Assembly (NCBI GenBank): GCA_030549205.1 | Contig: JAUKTV010000009.1 | Span: 682,001-746,000, forward strand | Direction of reading: 5' to 3' | DNA from: Apiosordaria backusii | Taxonomy: Eukaryota; Ascomycota; Sordariomycetes; Sordariales; Lasiosphaeriaceae | DNA length: 64,000 nucleotides | Shown: positions 36,653 to 48,503 of the stretch, piece by piece | Layout of the letters: every line of letters starts with the position of its first letter | Position numbering within the stretch: position 1 is the stretch's first letter | Position numbers and translations under genes: made by a program | The notes under the pieces: model-generated | Databases searched by the model: none | What the model was told of the DNA's origin: nothing | Seen by the model: the letters and a program-made list of their open reading frames with translations, nothing else

Positions 36653-37958
36653 CTACGCAGCATCCTCAGGCAAAACCTCCAACACCCCCTCCACCATCTC
36701 AATCAGCTCATCAATATCCGGCCGCTCACTCGGCTCAACCCTCAAGCACCTCCTCACAACCTCCCGAATCGGTTCACTGATCCCCTCTTCATCCGCTGTC
36801 GCCGCCGCCGCCGATGATGCACCTCCGGGAGAGACCGGCCCCTTCCCCTTATTATCCTTCTTCTTTTTGGCCCCCGGTCCCTCATCCGGAAACCTCCAGT
36901 CCCCACTCAACACACAGATGCTCAAGCTCCCCCCCGTCTCGTCACTGCGCATTTCAAACGGCGATTTCCCCACGAGGCAGGCATACAGCGTGCAACCCAT
37001 GGACCAGATATCAACCTTTGTGTCGATTACCGTGCCAGTCTTGACATCGAACAGCTCCGGAGCGCGGTAGGGCATGGTGCTATGCTCCGCAGCTGTGTCC
37101 TGGGTTGCGATGGCTAAAGACCGAGAAGTGATGGGGAGGGGGGACTCGGCTACTGACCCAAGGTCCATTAGAATTGGGTCTGAGCCCGAGTCGGAGATCA
37201 TGATATTTCCTATTTTGTTTTTGTCAGCATCCCCTTTCATCAACATCTTGTGTCAAGGTAAACAAACCAGGTTTGATATCCCTATGCGCATAACTCCTCC
37301 TCTTCCCCCCCGTCTCCCTCGCCTGCGTAACCCTCTCGTCCTCCGTCAGCAAGCTCCTCCCTTGCTCCTGCTCATCATCCTGATCCGCCCCCCTATTCAC
37401 CGTATTCCCCCCTCTCTTATTCTGCCCCGGCACCTCCATCCTCTCCCCCTGCCCCCCTGTATTATCCCCCCCATGGTAAACATGCATCCCCCTCAGCGCC
37501 TTACAAACCCCCAAAAACAACCCCATCAACCTCCTCTCCGGGAATTTACTATGATTCACCAAATTCGCATTGATCATATCCTGCAAATTCCCCCTCTTAT
37601 AATACGGCAGCAGGACATACACCGTCTTGCTCTCCTCCCCACCGCCGCGCTCCGTCGCGATGCTGTAATCCACACTGTGAATGATCCCGGGTGTCGACCC
37701 AAAAATCTTGTAGGCTTCCACCTCCTTCATGGCTTGGGCGACGGACTCGGCGCCAAAGGGGCAGCGGATCTTTTTCAGGGCGTAGAGCTCGTTCGGGGGG
37801 GAGGTGGATTGGACGAGATAGACGTAGGAGAAGCCGCCTTCGCCGAGTAAGCGCAAGATTTTGAAGGAGCGGGAGTTGATCTTGAGGGTGGGGGAGCCGG
37901 GGAGGCAGGGGAGGCAGGAGGAGAAGGAGGAGAGGAGGTCGAGGAGGAGGTGGGACAT
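36653..37958 (-). CDS. Env7/STK16-family serine/threonine kinase
   Basis: Exons 37958-37268 and 37209-36653 (58-base intron, GTTTGT donor, GCTGAC branch, TAG) encode 415 residues. The kinase motifs are the glycine loop GEGGFSYV (39-46), the catalytic lysine in YALKKI (Lys62), HRDIKPGN (Asp227), DLGS (Asp246, the DLG variant typical of the STK16/NAK group instead of DFG), and PYRAPELF. The N-terminal CLPCLPG (Cys15, Cys18) looks like the palmitoylation site that anchors yeast Env7 to the vacuole membrane. Between helix E and HRD there is a low-complexity insert of about 60 residues (163-222), rich in Gly, Asp, Glu and Gln. By family it should act at vacuolar or Golgi membranes in fusion and lysosomal function. 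That assignment rests on the DLG motif and the N-terminal cysteines. Confidence 0.9.
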
Positions 37959-39105
37959 GGTTGTGTTTTTTTTTTGGTCTGGTCGCTTGCTATATGGTGG
38001 TGATTCTCTGTTGTGATGTTGCGCGCGCGGTCAAATCAGTTGTGCGCTGCTGACCGTATGATTGTCTGTTCGTCCGTCCTGGTGTTTTGTTTCTGTTGTC
38101 GTTGTTACCGGCGCAATCGCATACACACCACACAGTAACGTCGTTTGGATGGATCCGGCCCAACCGAGGAGATAGCTTCGCTGCCTGTCCAAGTATTCCT
38201 CTCAATTCCTGAAGCCGTGCCCAAGCGATCGATTGACAGTCCTGTCCGTCCCAGACTGTAGCAGCTTAAAAAATCAAATAATGTTCGTTTGCGCAAAAAA
38301 CGTCAGCTTCGAATTGTTGCAAACAGAGAGGGATCACTTGTCAGAAAACAACAAAAAGATAACAAAAAGCTGGCCCTTGTGTCCTGCCACACTGCTTGCG
38401 CAGCGTAATGCTGTCAGCCGCTCGCTAATTCGCCCAGCCGCGCGACACAAGGGGTCAGGGATCAGGGTGGGGCTCCACCAACCCTTCCCGCAGCGGCCGT
38501 CCCTTACGCAGTCCGTACCTTGCGTTTGGATGCAGGCCTCCGCCACAGCTTCACATCACCTTGTCTGCCAAGTATCAAAGGCATAGAAGGTTCGTTAAAG
38601 TGATGGAGTGTATACCTGGATACTGTCAAGGCAGTAATATTCACACAACACCTCAACAACATCTCCGGAACGACACTCTCTATTCCCAGCTCCCAGAGCT
38701 TACACTCCACAGCAATGATATGATAACAGTATAACCCCATCACCCTCTCATCTTCGCTCTTTCTTCCCCCATCCCAGTACCTATCCCGTCTATCAACCCA
38801 TCCATCCCTCATCCACTTCCGTCGTTTTGAAGCCGACAGAAGAACCTTATAATAATGACATCCCTCCAGATAAACCCCAAAGCAAAAAAGCTTGCAATAG
38901 TAATAACAGATGTGTACACAAAAACAACCCAGCACCTCTCCCCCGTCTTCCCCTTCCCCTTCCCCCCTCTCTCCTAAAATCCCCTCAGTATAACCACTGA
39001 ATTACAAAATCTGTACTTTTTTCTTGCCTCATGTCAAAGCAAAGCAACACATGTAGAAGCAACCTGCTGCACCGCCGCCACCCTCATGAAAACTTCACCG
39101 GTCCT
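37959..39105. promoter_or_regulatory. Kinase promoter and CLIP-170 3' flank
   Basis: About 1.1 kb without a supportable gene. The left part should carry the kinase promoter. The right part, around 38930-39080, is the C- and A-rich 3' flank of the CLIP-170 homologue. The frame 38504-38935 on the minus strand is AT-driven and not supported. Confidence 0.45.
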
Positions 39106-41798
39106 CTAAAACTCATCCTCAAACGGGCAGGAAACGCTGTCGTGCCCGTCCCGCTCGCACAGCGCGCACCACTTGCCCTCGTCCACCGCCCCGCCCTCCT
39201 TGCTCGGCACCGGCTCCGTCCCAATAATGGCGGGGTTGATCTTGATGGGCTTGTCAATAGTCGAGGTGGGCTCCGACACCGGCACGGCGGTGACGGTAGC
39301 AGTAACAGGCGCCTTGTTGGCCTTGATCGGAGAGAGCGGCGCGGGCTTGATGTCCTCCGCAATATTCATCGGGCCACCAACAGTCTCCATATCCGGGGTC
39401 TGGCTGCTATCCCTCTGGTGCTGCTGATGCTGCTGTTGGTCCGGGAACACGTTTGTGCAGGTCAGAATATCATGCCCAGCCGTCTCACAAATCTCGCACC
39501 AGAGGGTACTATTCTCCGTTGCTGTGCTGTAAGAGTCGCTCTCGGGCATCGTGTCCAATGTATTTCCCCTGCTGTGCTTCCCAGCGTGGTTCTTGTGCAG
39601 CGCCTCCGGGCTACGGGGAGCCAGCACCACTGTCCCACGGGAGTCGCGGTACGAGTTCCTGTCATTGCCGCTGCCGACCGTCATAGCCGCGCTGCCACGA
39701 TGACCAGGCCCAGCATTGGCGCCCCGACGGAGTGCCTCAAGCTCACGCTCGAGAGTCTCCTCCCGGCTGCTCTTGCTCTCAACCAATGCCCGCAGCTCGG
39801 CAACCTCACGCTCGAGCTTCTCGCGGCTTAGCCGGTCTTCAATTGACTCGCCTTGGTGTGACCGGATAGATCCCGAGCGCTGAGTAGGCGTCCGCTCGGC
39901 ATTATCGTTCGGAACCGCATCCCTGCTCAAGGAGTGGATGATGGCTTTGAGGCCCCTGATCTCGTCCTCTTTCTGTTCCAGCTCCTTCGAGGTAGCTCCC
40001 CCGTTTGGCGACCCGTTGGTGGCAAACTGCGCCTTTTCCCGTTCTCGGCGAAGCTCGGAGCGTGTCCTCTCAACCTCTCCGCGCAAGAATTCCACCTCCC
40101 CACGGGCTTCGGCCTCTCCTCTTCTCGCATCCTCCAGGCCCTCCTCGAGCTCTTGAACCAGTTCCTCCAACTGTTTAAGCTGGTTGGCAACCGTATCGAC
40201 ATCAGCTGTCCTGTCCTGGAGTTCTTGGATTTCTTGCATGAGCTCCTCAATCTTCTTCTCGTATACTCGTTCCGTCTCGGTGCTTGCCATCTCTAGGGTA
40301 TCAATAGTGCTCCGAAAGTCTGCCCGATGCGCATCGAACTCGGCCGTGAGCATAGCGATCTTTTCGTTCTTCTCTCTCAGTACTGCTCGCAGCGCGTTGG
40401 AGTCCTTGTCGTCTAGACTGTTTCGTCTCCCTCCTGCCTGCATCTGCCCTTCCGAGTTCTCAATCAGCCCTTGCAGCTCTGTGAGGCTGCTCTCCATTTC
40501 CACCAGTGTCGCCGCCTGTTCCTTAAGCTGCCGGTCGCGCTCCTCGATCTCGGCCTTGAGCCTCTCCACTTCCTCATTGTTGACATGGTTTCCAATTCTT
40601 GATGCCGCTCGCGAAGCTGGTCGGACCTTAAGGTTGAAGCTCGAGAGGGATCCGGCACTCCCATTAGTTTGCGTCCTCTGAACGCCAACCGGCACCGTAT
40701 CTTCTTCGGCCAAGTGCTGATAGGTTGACGACGAAACTCCGAGAACAGATACACTGCGCGGTCCGACGCTGCCTTTCCGCGTATGTGTGGGGAGTCGCTT
40801 GCTTGGGTCCCCGGCCGTACCGCGAACACTCTGGGCAAACTTGCTGGGCGTCGGGCTGCCGTATCGTGGAGGAGCGGGTGCTCCGATCGAGGGCCGAGGG
40901 GCCGGTGTCATTTGTAGCCTTCTAACAGGCGATTCTGGACGTGGCAGCGACGGGCGCGTAGCTTTCTTGCCGACAGGGCTGGCAGCACGGCCTGGGCCGA
41001 CGGACTGGCTGAATTTTGGCACCCCTGGGGTTGGTGGCGTAAAGTTTGTCGAGTTTTGAGTTCCGACCTTTAGACCACCGCTGGCCGGCGTCAGAGGATA
41101 CGAATTCGTGGGCATGGCCGGCGTTTCTCGTTTGACGGCTTTGGATATGGGAAGAAAGATGCCCGTGTTTGGGTCCTTGGTCCTAAAGTAGAAAACACTG
41201 CGAGATAGGGGTATCCCAGTTAGCATCACGACCGAGCTTCACATGCATGCGAGCGTGTCTTCAAGGTGTCCTCAACGTCAAAGACACCATAAAAACCTCA
41301 AAAGGGTTGGCTGGCTTACTTGTCGACATCACCACTGTTCTTGCCGCGGCCTGCAAAGTCCGGATGCAGCTCGACACCAACAAAAGTGCCCTTGCGACCT
41401 GTGACAGATCCGATGAAGCGGATGGTACCCGTCATGTTGCCGGGGACATCGATGACATCGCCAACCTGAACGTCGTCGCCGCCGGGAGCAGCGAGGCGGC
41501 CCGGTGTAAGGGGTGACGGCATGGTGTCGCTGCCCAGGACCGAGTTGTATGCGTAGGCTTCACTGTCATCCGGGATGCTCGCCAGCGAGTTCTGCGTCAG
41601 GGCGGCGACGGAGCCTTTGCACGCGAGTTGCGGGACGGGCGGGACGGGCGGGGCGAGGCGCGTCGAATGTGCGTTGTATACCTGGTTGAGATTGGGAGTC
41701 GAAATGGACGAGAGGCCACCGCGACCGTTTCTTCTAGACAGTGTGTGCCGGGTGGTGGTGTTGTAAGTCGAAGTTGTGCTGGTGATGGTGGCGGCCAT
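39106..41798 (-). CDS. CLIP-170-type microtubule plus-end tracking protein
   Basis: Exons 41798-41320 and 41197-39106, with a 122-base intron (GTAAGC, branch GCTAAC, CAG), encode 856 residues. The CAP-Gly domain (about 110-185) spans the splice joint: GTIRFIGSVTGRKGTFVGVE, then GKNSGDVDN, then FYFRTKDPNTGIFLP. Ser/Pro-rich basic linkers follow, then a long coiled coil (from about EEVERLKAEIEERDRQLKEQ), two C-terminal CCHC-like zinc knuckles (WCEICETAGHDILTC and WCALCERDGHDSVSC), and an acidic-aromatic end EDEF resembling the alpha-tubulin/EB1 tail. This is the layout of Bik1, Tip1, ClipA and human CLIP-170, which bind growing microtubule ends and help load dynein and guide polarity. The start at 41798 is the first ATG; the open frame extends only four codons upstream, to a TTG. 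Confidence 0.93.
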
Positions 41799-44025
41799 GT
41801 CGGCGGCCAACCCCAGTGAGTTTTATTGTTTACACGACCCCACACCCAACCAAAGCCTAGGGAACAGCTCCCGTCTCCCGCCCGGGGCGCTCGTGCCGAC
41901 CGTTAGCTCCCTTCTGTCAAATCAACAGAAATCAGGAGAAGGTGGTCGCCGTTTCTGGCCGATCAAAACACTTGCTGTGTATGTAAACCAGCAAAGGACG
42001 CAAGCAGCAGCTGCTGGCTTTCCTTTTTGTCGATCCGTCCCCTCTGGCAAAGCCCGGGTTGTGATGCTTCTTTCGGCAGTGGTCTTTTTAATGAATGCAA
42101 CCACAAGAACAATGCTTTTTTCGGTCGCTAATAAGATTGCTGGGCAGAGCTGTTTTATTTTAGCTGGACGTTGAATCTCGGGTAGGGCGCTGTTCGCTCA
42201 GGCGAATCGGAAGGAATGATGAGGCAAGTATTGGTAATTGGTTCCAAAAAAACCAAATGGCGACTCCTGGTGGTAGAGAAATGAAAAGGTAACCACAGCA
42301 AGATGACGATGGACGGGGTGGGTGACTTGGTGTGGAGGTTGTGTCTGATGAGAGCATAAAAAAAACGAGTGTCAGAAAGAGCCGGCAGCGGTCATCGGGG
42401 ACGGGGGTCAAACGCCGAGGGGAATTTCAAAATCAACCCTGGAAAGCACGACCAAAGAGCATTGTGAGAGAAAGCTTCTTTCTGTCCCCTTTGTATTTAT
42501 TCCCAACATACAGCCTGCGGTTGGTCAATGACAACATGGAACAAACGGCACCTAGCCAGTCAGGCTGCAAAGAGAGATTCCCGTAGCTGCCAAAAGCTGC
42601 AAAAAGCTGCAAGAAAGTGGACTCGCCTCCCCAATCTCACGCCGCTGCAGCTTCTTATTGGCGTTGCTCTGTCCTCTCCCCGCGCCTGGCGAGATTGGGA
42701 AAGAAAACAAAGCCAGAATCAACCTCACCATGGCCACGTAGCAGGTCAAGAGATCCTCTTTGTTACAGAATGTCGTCACTGCCTCTGCACTGACGATCAT
42801 TCAGGGGAAGCTGGTCTAGCGATAGCCTCAATGGCACTAGAAACTGCTTGTAAGGGGGTCACCTGGTAGATGTTCTCTCGTACAGTATACAGGGGACATG
42901 GAGAGAGCTTCGGCTTCAACATCACAAGTGACAAACAGCAAAAAGAACCTCAGCCAGTTGCTCTTCTTTTCATGTCTATTTCCTTCTTCCTTGCTGCAGG
43001 CTGCCTTTCTCCCGCACTCAACCCCTTTGTTTACTTTTTCTATCTTTATCACCTCTGCTGCAGTGGTCAGCTGTCTCCCAGTGGCTGTTGGGGGCAATGT
43101 AACGCTGAAATGCAGGGGGTCTGGTGCTGCATTTCCACGTGTGAACCCCTTGCTGCCATGCATCTAAGAAACGCCTGGCTGTTCCGTTCAAAGACAACAT
43201 CAACAAGTTGGATAGGATACCGCGTTATTCGGTTTGACTTCCATTATTTTTTCTTCTCTACGAAGTGATAGAGAGCTATACATACATCTACAACTTCCAC
43301 ACTTGATGCCCATTACTAAGACGGACCGTTGCCGATCTCAAGTCCTCGCCGATAGCAACGACTATATAAAACGGCCTGATATCCATCCATAGAAATATCT
43401 TCCGGTCTGAAGAACCCGGATAATTCTCCTTATTCGGCTATCAGCTATTGAACCGTTTGCCGTGATCGGTGATAAATGTCCGCAAAAATCGATTCGAATC
43501 ATAACCCAGGATGGGATGCCGGTATCTGTCTCTGATATGACCTGCCGTGCTCTGAAGCCTTCCATGAGCTTTGCTTCTCGAGCTGGGACTGCGCCTCAGC
43601 TCTAGGTTGGGCCATGACCAAAGTTTCTGGGCGCGGTGTTTTGCGCGGTCCCGGGTATTCGGTACGCATAATGCTTCTCCCGTCTTTGTGCTACAGAACG
43701 TGCGCCCATTTTTGGAAACCTCACCCAGAGATATCGTTGCTGTTTGTCCCGTCGGCCGGTTGCGAAGCAGTGCTGAGGTATACCAGGGTCATCCCCGTAT
43801 ACACCACCAACTGCTGTTCTCCCTGCAGCTTGATGCCGTCCGTTATTCAGGTTGAGGATTCGGCACGCATCGATGCAAAGTGATAAGCCGAGCCGCCCCA
43901 AGTTGTCCTAAATGACACGGCATGGTAAATCCGGGTGATATATGTCCATACCATGTGAAGCGGCAACGATATCCGGGCCACTATATGGCAAGAAACAATA
44001 ACCAATACAAAATAGTGTGGCTGGC
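41799..44025. promoter_or_regulatory. CLIP-170 promoter and adjoining intergenic region
   Basis: About 2.2 kb with no supportable gene. The left few hundred bases are the likely promoter of the CLIP-170 homologue. The rest is mixed-composition sequence leading to the 3' end of the gene at 44026. Frames at 42870-43268 and 43571-43901 show no family resemblance. Confidence 0.45.
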
Positions 44026-45093
44026 TCAAGCCGGCGACTCTGGGTCCCGCTGGATAATATCATCACTCGTCACCGGACGGCTCCCATCGTTCAACACCAT
44101 CGCCTCCCTGTGTCTCTGGTTCCGGTCGCGCTGGTCCTCGCTCGTTCGAGCAGTATAGAACGAGCGAAGCAACATGCTAGCACGATGGTTTGGTTCTAGG
44201 CTGTTCACATCAAGGGTTTCTGGAAATAAAACGCTGAAACGCTCAACCAAGTGCGTATCGTCATCGTCAGGCTCACTCTCTTCAGGGTCGGGATACGGGA
44301 AGAGCCCGCATTTCTGCAATGCCTCTCTGCCAGCTGGGCTCTGTCTGATGCCGCTCATGATTTCGGCTAGTCTGTTGTTCTTGCTGCGCAGGTAGCCAGA
44401 GAAGTTCTGCTGTCGCTCATCTTCGGTGTTTCCCCAGTTTTGCTTGACCAGCCACTTCTCGACAAACCTGGCCTTGATGAGTTTCTCGCAGTCAAAGGTA
44501 TTCACAAGCTGGCTGATAAACATGAGGCAGAGCTTCTCCGTCATGTCGCGGAGCGGATACTCATCCCAGTCATCACTGTCAAGCACTTCCTGGTCTGGAT
44601 CAAGAGATAACTCAAGTGACCGCACGAGAGCTGCGTAGGCCTTCCATGTGTGGAGCTTATCCAGAGAGTCTTTCGTGATGATTAGCCCATCGTTCGTGGC
44701 ACTGTGGATGATTATTGACTCACGCGGATCGGTAATCACGGCAAGAGCCCGAAGGTTCTTCATGCGCTCATCGTAGTCGGGGCGGGTGATGCCCCAGAGG
44801 AGCCGGTCGATGGTGTCCTTGTCATTGACGGCTCTGTCACAGACAATCTTGACCGAAGTCTCGCGGATGGCATGGTTATAATGGCCAATCAGCGCGTCCA
44901 GAGTGCTCAGTTTCAAGGCATCCTCAGTGTCCTGGGTGATGTACTGTGGCTTGGGTTGTGGTGGTTTTGTTTCGCACTCTGCACGCCATTGATCAAGGGC
45001 AAGCAGTACGGTCCCAACGAGAGCGACTCCATGGACGATCAAAGCCGCCTTGGTGGCCCTATCGGTCGTCGCCAGAGAGGTAAACCACTCCAT
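44026..45093 (-). CDS. Conserved-looking fungal protein with one N-terminal membrane segment, function unknown
   Basis: A single exon encodes 355 residues. A hydrophobic segment (about 14-33, ALIVHGVALVGTVLLALD) suggests an N-terminal membrane anchor. The rest is helical and soluble, with motifs such as STLDALIGHYNHAIRETS, ERMKNLRALAVITDP and WLVKQNWG. The C-terminus is acidic then Arg-rich (EESEPDDDD, SEDQRDRNQRHRE). The layout recalls armadillo-like fungal proteins sometimes labelled cytoskeleton-associated, but I cannot confirm a domain. It shares a promoter of about 294 bases with NOP14, transcribed the other way. The long intact frame with codon use like its neighbours makes it a real gene. 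Confidence 0.75.
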   Translation of the reverse strand: MEWFTSLATTDRATKAALIVHGVALVGTVLLALDQWRAECETKPPQPKPQYITQDTEDALKLSTLDALIGHYNHAIRETSVKIVCDRAVNDKDTIDRLLWGITRPDYDERMKNLRALAVITDPRESIIIHSATNDGLIITKDSLDKLHTWKAYAALVRSLELSLDPDQEVLDSDDWDEYPLRDMTEKLCLMFISQLVNTFDCEKLIKARFVEKWLVKQNWGNTEDERQQNFSGYLRSKNNRLAEIMSGIRQSPAGREALQKCGLFPYPDPEESEPDDDDTHLVERFSVLFPETLDVNSLEPNHRASMLLRSFYTARTSEDQRDRNQRHREAMVLNDGSRPVTSDDIIQRDPESPA

Positions 45094-45387
45094 GATGATG
45101 ATGACGGTGGTTGTCGTCGTCTTGGATGTTGAGGCTGCATGTCATGGCCCCGGCTCTTGTTGTAGTGTATCTCCACTGTGGAGAGAGCTGGACAGCAATG
45201 CAGCTGAGCTTGGGCCAGCTGCTGTTCTGCCAGAACACACCGCCAAAATTTACAAAGGGTGGGGCATTGCGATAAGATAGCACTGCGACCATCCATCCTC
45301 TCTCCAAAAATTCTGAATTGGGACATCAGCAACTGCTCGGCCATCGTCAACGGGCAATTGCGTCGCAACACCAACAAAAACGCAATC
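45094..45387. promoter_or_regulatory. Divergent promoter: unknown membrane protein / NOP14
   Basis: A 294-base gap between two divergent start codons. The NOP14 frame stays open upstream to 45259 without a conserved extension, so this is treated as leader and promoter. Confidence 0.5.
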
Positions 45388-48113
45388 ATGGCCGGTTCAC
45401 AATTGAAGAGGCTCAAGGCCTCGCTGAAGGACCAAGGCATCATAGGCCCCCAGAAATCCAAGAAACAAAAGCGCCAAAATGCCCAAGATGCGAAGGCGTC
45501 CAACGAGAAGCGCATCCAGCGACATGAGGCCCTGGCCAGTATCCGCGAGCAGTTCAATCCCTTCCAGTTCAAGACGAATGCCAGAGGCCCCAAGTTTGAG
45601 GTCACCACAAACAAGCCCGTCAACAGCAGGGAGGCAATGGGCATCAGTGGCCGACCCGGGTTAACCAAGGCCATGGGCGAACAGAGACGGCGAGAGACTC
45701 TGCTTGTCGAGATGCAGCGGCGGAACAAGGTCGGCGGTCTGATCGACAGGCGTTTCGGTGAAGACGACCCCAACATGTCACTCGAGGACAAGATGATCGA
45801 GAGATATACCCGCGAACAGCAACGCGCCCACAAGAAGCACTCTGCGTTTGACCTGGAAGACGACGAACCAATGGGAGGGCTTACTCACATGGGCAAGCCG
45901 CTTTTCGACGACGACGACGACGCTCCAAAATTCCTTAAAGACGACTTCGAGGAGGAAGTTGGTTCAGGCGATGAATCTGATGGCTCGCATACTGAGAGGC
46001 GTGCGCTCAAGAGACAGCGCCTGGAGGAAGCTCTCGAAGCCGCAGGCGAGCAGGAAGACGGGCAGCCGGAAAGGAAAAAGACCAAGAAGGAGATTTACGA
46101 CGAAATTATTGCGAAATCCAAGCTTCACAAGGAGTTGCGACAGGAGGCCAAAGAAGAGGACAATGAGCTCAGAGCTGAACTTGATGAGGCGATGAGAGAG
46201 TTGCGACCGCTACTTTTCGACAGAATAAAACCATCCACAAAGGAGGAAAAGCCTTCCCTTGTTATTGCTGGGAAGGATCAGGCTGCTCTCGACAGGGAAT
46301 ACGATATTCAAGTAAAGCGGATGGCCGCTGACAAGCGCGCGGCGCCTACGGATAAGACCAAGACGGAAGAAGAACAGGCGGCAGAAGAGGCGAATAGGCT
46401 TAAGAAGCTCGAAGAGGACCGGCTGAAGCGGATGCGCGGAGAGAGGGTTTCGGATGACGAACAGGAGAGCGACGATGAGGGCAAGAAGGGCGCAGATGAA
46501 GATTTCGACGCCATGGATGTTGAGGACGTCGATGAGTTCGGACTCGGGCAGGGAATTGCTGGAAAAGCTGCCAAATACCGACCAACCGCGACCGAGTTGG
46601 GTTTCGACGACGAGGACGATTTCTTGATTGACGATGATTTGGTTGCCAGTGGTTCAGAGCTGGAGTTCGACAGCGACGACGAGGGCGAAGAGAGTGACGA
46701 GGACGAGGAATCAGGCTCTGGTTCTGAGGAAGGCAGCGACGACGACGAGTTTACCAAGGGGTTATTAACGGAGGCCGAGGCCAAGGAGGGTATTTTCCGG
46801 TTACCTACCAACACCAAAGGCAGCGATGAAAATGGTGTCCCATACACCTTTCCCTGCCCCCAAACCCACGATGAGATCCTTGAAATTTTCAAGGGCATCG
46901 ACGTGACACAACTCCCGGTCGCTACCCAGCGTATCAGAGCCCTTTACCACCCCAAACTCGCCAGCGAGAACAAGGAGCGCCTCGGCAACTTCTCCCAGGC
47001 CCTCGTTCGCCATGTCAACTACCTCGGAAACCAGCACCAGCCTGCCTGGGCCGCGTCCCTGGAAGGCCTGACAAGACACATTCACTCGCTAGCCAAGAGT
47101 TTCCCCATCGAAGTCGCCAAAGGCTACCGCTCCGTCATCCAAGAAATGGAACAGTCCCGCCCTCTATCATTAGCAGTTGGCGACCTTTTCACTCTCGCCG
47201 GAGTAGGCACCACCTTCCCCACATCCGACCACTTTCACCAAGTCGTCACCCCCGCCATGCTAGTCATTGCCCGGTACCTCGGCCAAAAGATCCCTCAAAC
47301 CCTCTCCGACTACGCCACCGGCCTCTTCCTGTCTATCCTCGCCCTCCAATACCAGCAATTATCCAAGCGCTACGTCCCAGAAGTAATGAACTTCACCCTC
47401 AACACCCTCTGCGCCTTATCCCCCTCCTCCAAACCCTTCACCCCTAACAAAATCGGCTTCTTCCCCATCCACGACCCCGCCCCAGGAACCCGCCTCTCGA
47501 AAACCCTCCCTGCGAATACCACCCCAAGAAAACTCAACTTCTCCGACTGCCTCCCTTCCACCCCCCCTCCCCAGAGTTGAAACTCTCCCTCCTAACCACC
47601 ACCCTCTCCGTCCTCCGCACCGCCGCAGACCTCTGGTCTCAACTCCCCTCCTTCATCGAGACCTTCTCCCCCGTCCTCCCCCTCTTATCCTGCTTCCCCC
47701 CTTCCTTTTCAGAATCTCTCTCTTCTTTCCAACAGCACCTCTCCCGCCTGTTGCAAATCTCCAAGCTGGCCCGCCGGCCCCTGGAATTGCATCACCACCG
47801 CCCCCTGGCGATCAGGACGTACATCCCCAAGTTTGAGGACTCGTTCGACCCCAACAAGCACTACGACCCCGACCGCGAGAGGGCCGAGCTGGCTAAGCTC
47901 AAGGCCGAGCACAAGCGGGAGAGGAAGGGGGCGCTGAGGGAGCTGCGCAAGGATAATGCGTTTATGGCGAGGGAGAACTTGAGGGTCAAGAAGGAGAAGG
48001 ATGCGGCGTATGAGAAGAAGTATAAGAGGTTGGTGGCGGAGATTCAGGGGACGGAGGGGCAGGCGGCGAATGAGTATGAGAGGGAGAAGGCGGCGAGGAG
48101 GAAGAAGAGGTAA
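45388..48113 (+). CDS. NOP14: Nop14, 40S ribosome assembly factor (frame break at a C7 run)
   Basis: Nop14 is a nucleolar U3 snoRNP-associated protein needed for 18S rRNA maturation and is essential in yeast. The start at 45388 gives MAGSQLKRLKASLKDQG. The N-terminal block (NPFQFKTNARGPKFEV, then RRNKVGGLIDRRFGEDDPNMSLEDKM) is characteristic. Long acidic stretches follow, then a conserved helical C-terminal half. The frame ends at a TGA at 47578-47580, but the homologous sequence carries on in the next frame to 48113 (LKLSLLTTTLSVL, then the basic end KRERKGALRELRKDNAFMAR). One more C in the C7 run at 47561-47567 would join them into about 908 residues, which I treat as the real gene. No intron is visible. 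It shares its upstream region with the gene at 44026 and is tail to tail with REV1. Confidence 0.93.
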
Positions 48114-48503
48114 TGGATTGCGGAGATATACTGGGGTCAGATGTGAGGGAAATTTGTTGCGGTTGGGCGGTGTTTGGGTTTTATTGGGTGCTGTTAGTTG
48201 CGCTCAACGGCATAGGCTGTACCCGGAGTATAAAAATCAATTTTGTTACCTCAACTTATGACGATAGTTGACTTGTTTATCCTTCGGTTTCGTGCCAACT
48301 ATTTCTGCCCGTTCGTCCTTCAGTAGTACATGGAAACCGTAAAGACTTAATCGAAAAAGGAGTGTTAGGTATTGAGAGAGTGTTTGGTTTTTTTATTTGC
48401 TGTCAATTACACTCAACAACACAGGGCTGTGCTGTATTCCCCCTTCTTTTCCAAAAGTACACATCCAGAAACCTATCCACTTCCCGCTATCCTCTGCATG
48501 TAA
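48114..48503. other. Intergenic, tail to tail (NOP14 / REV1)
   Basis: About 0.4 kb carrying both polyadenylation regions. The sequence is T-rich on the left and C-rich towards the REV1 stop. A small open frame at 48362-48819 overlaps the REV1 3' end and is not supported. Confidence 0.5.
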
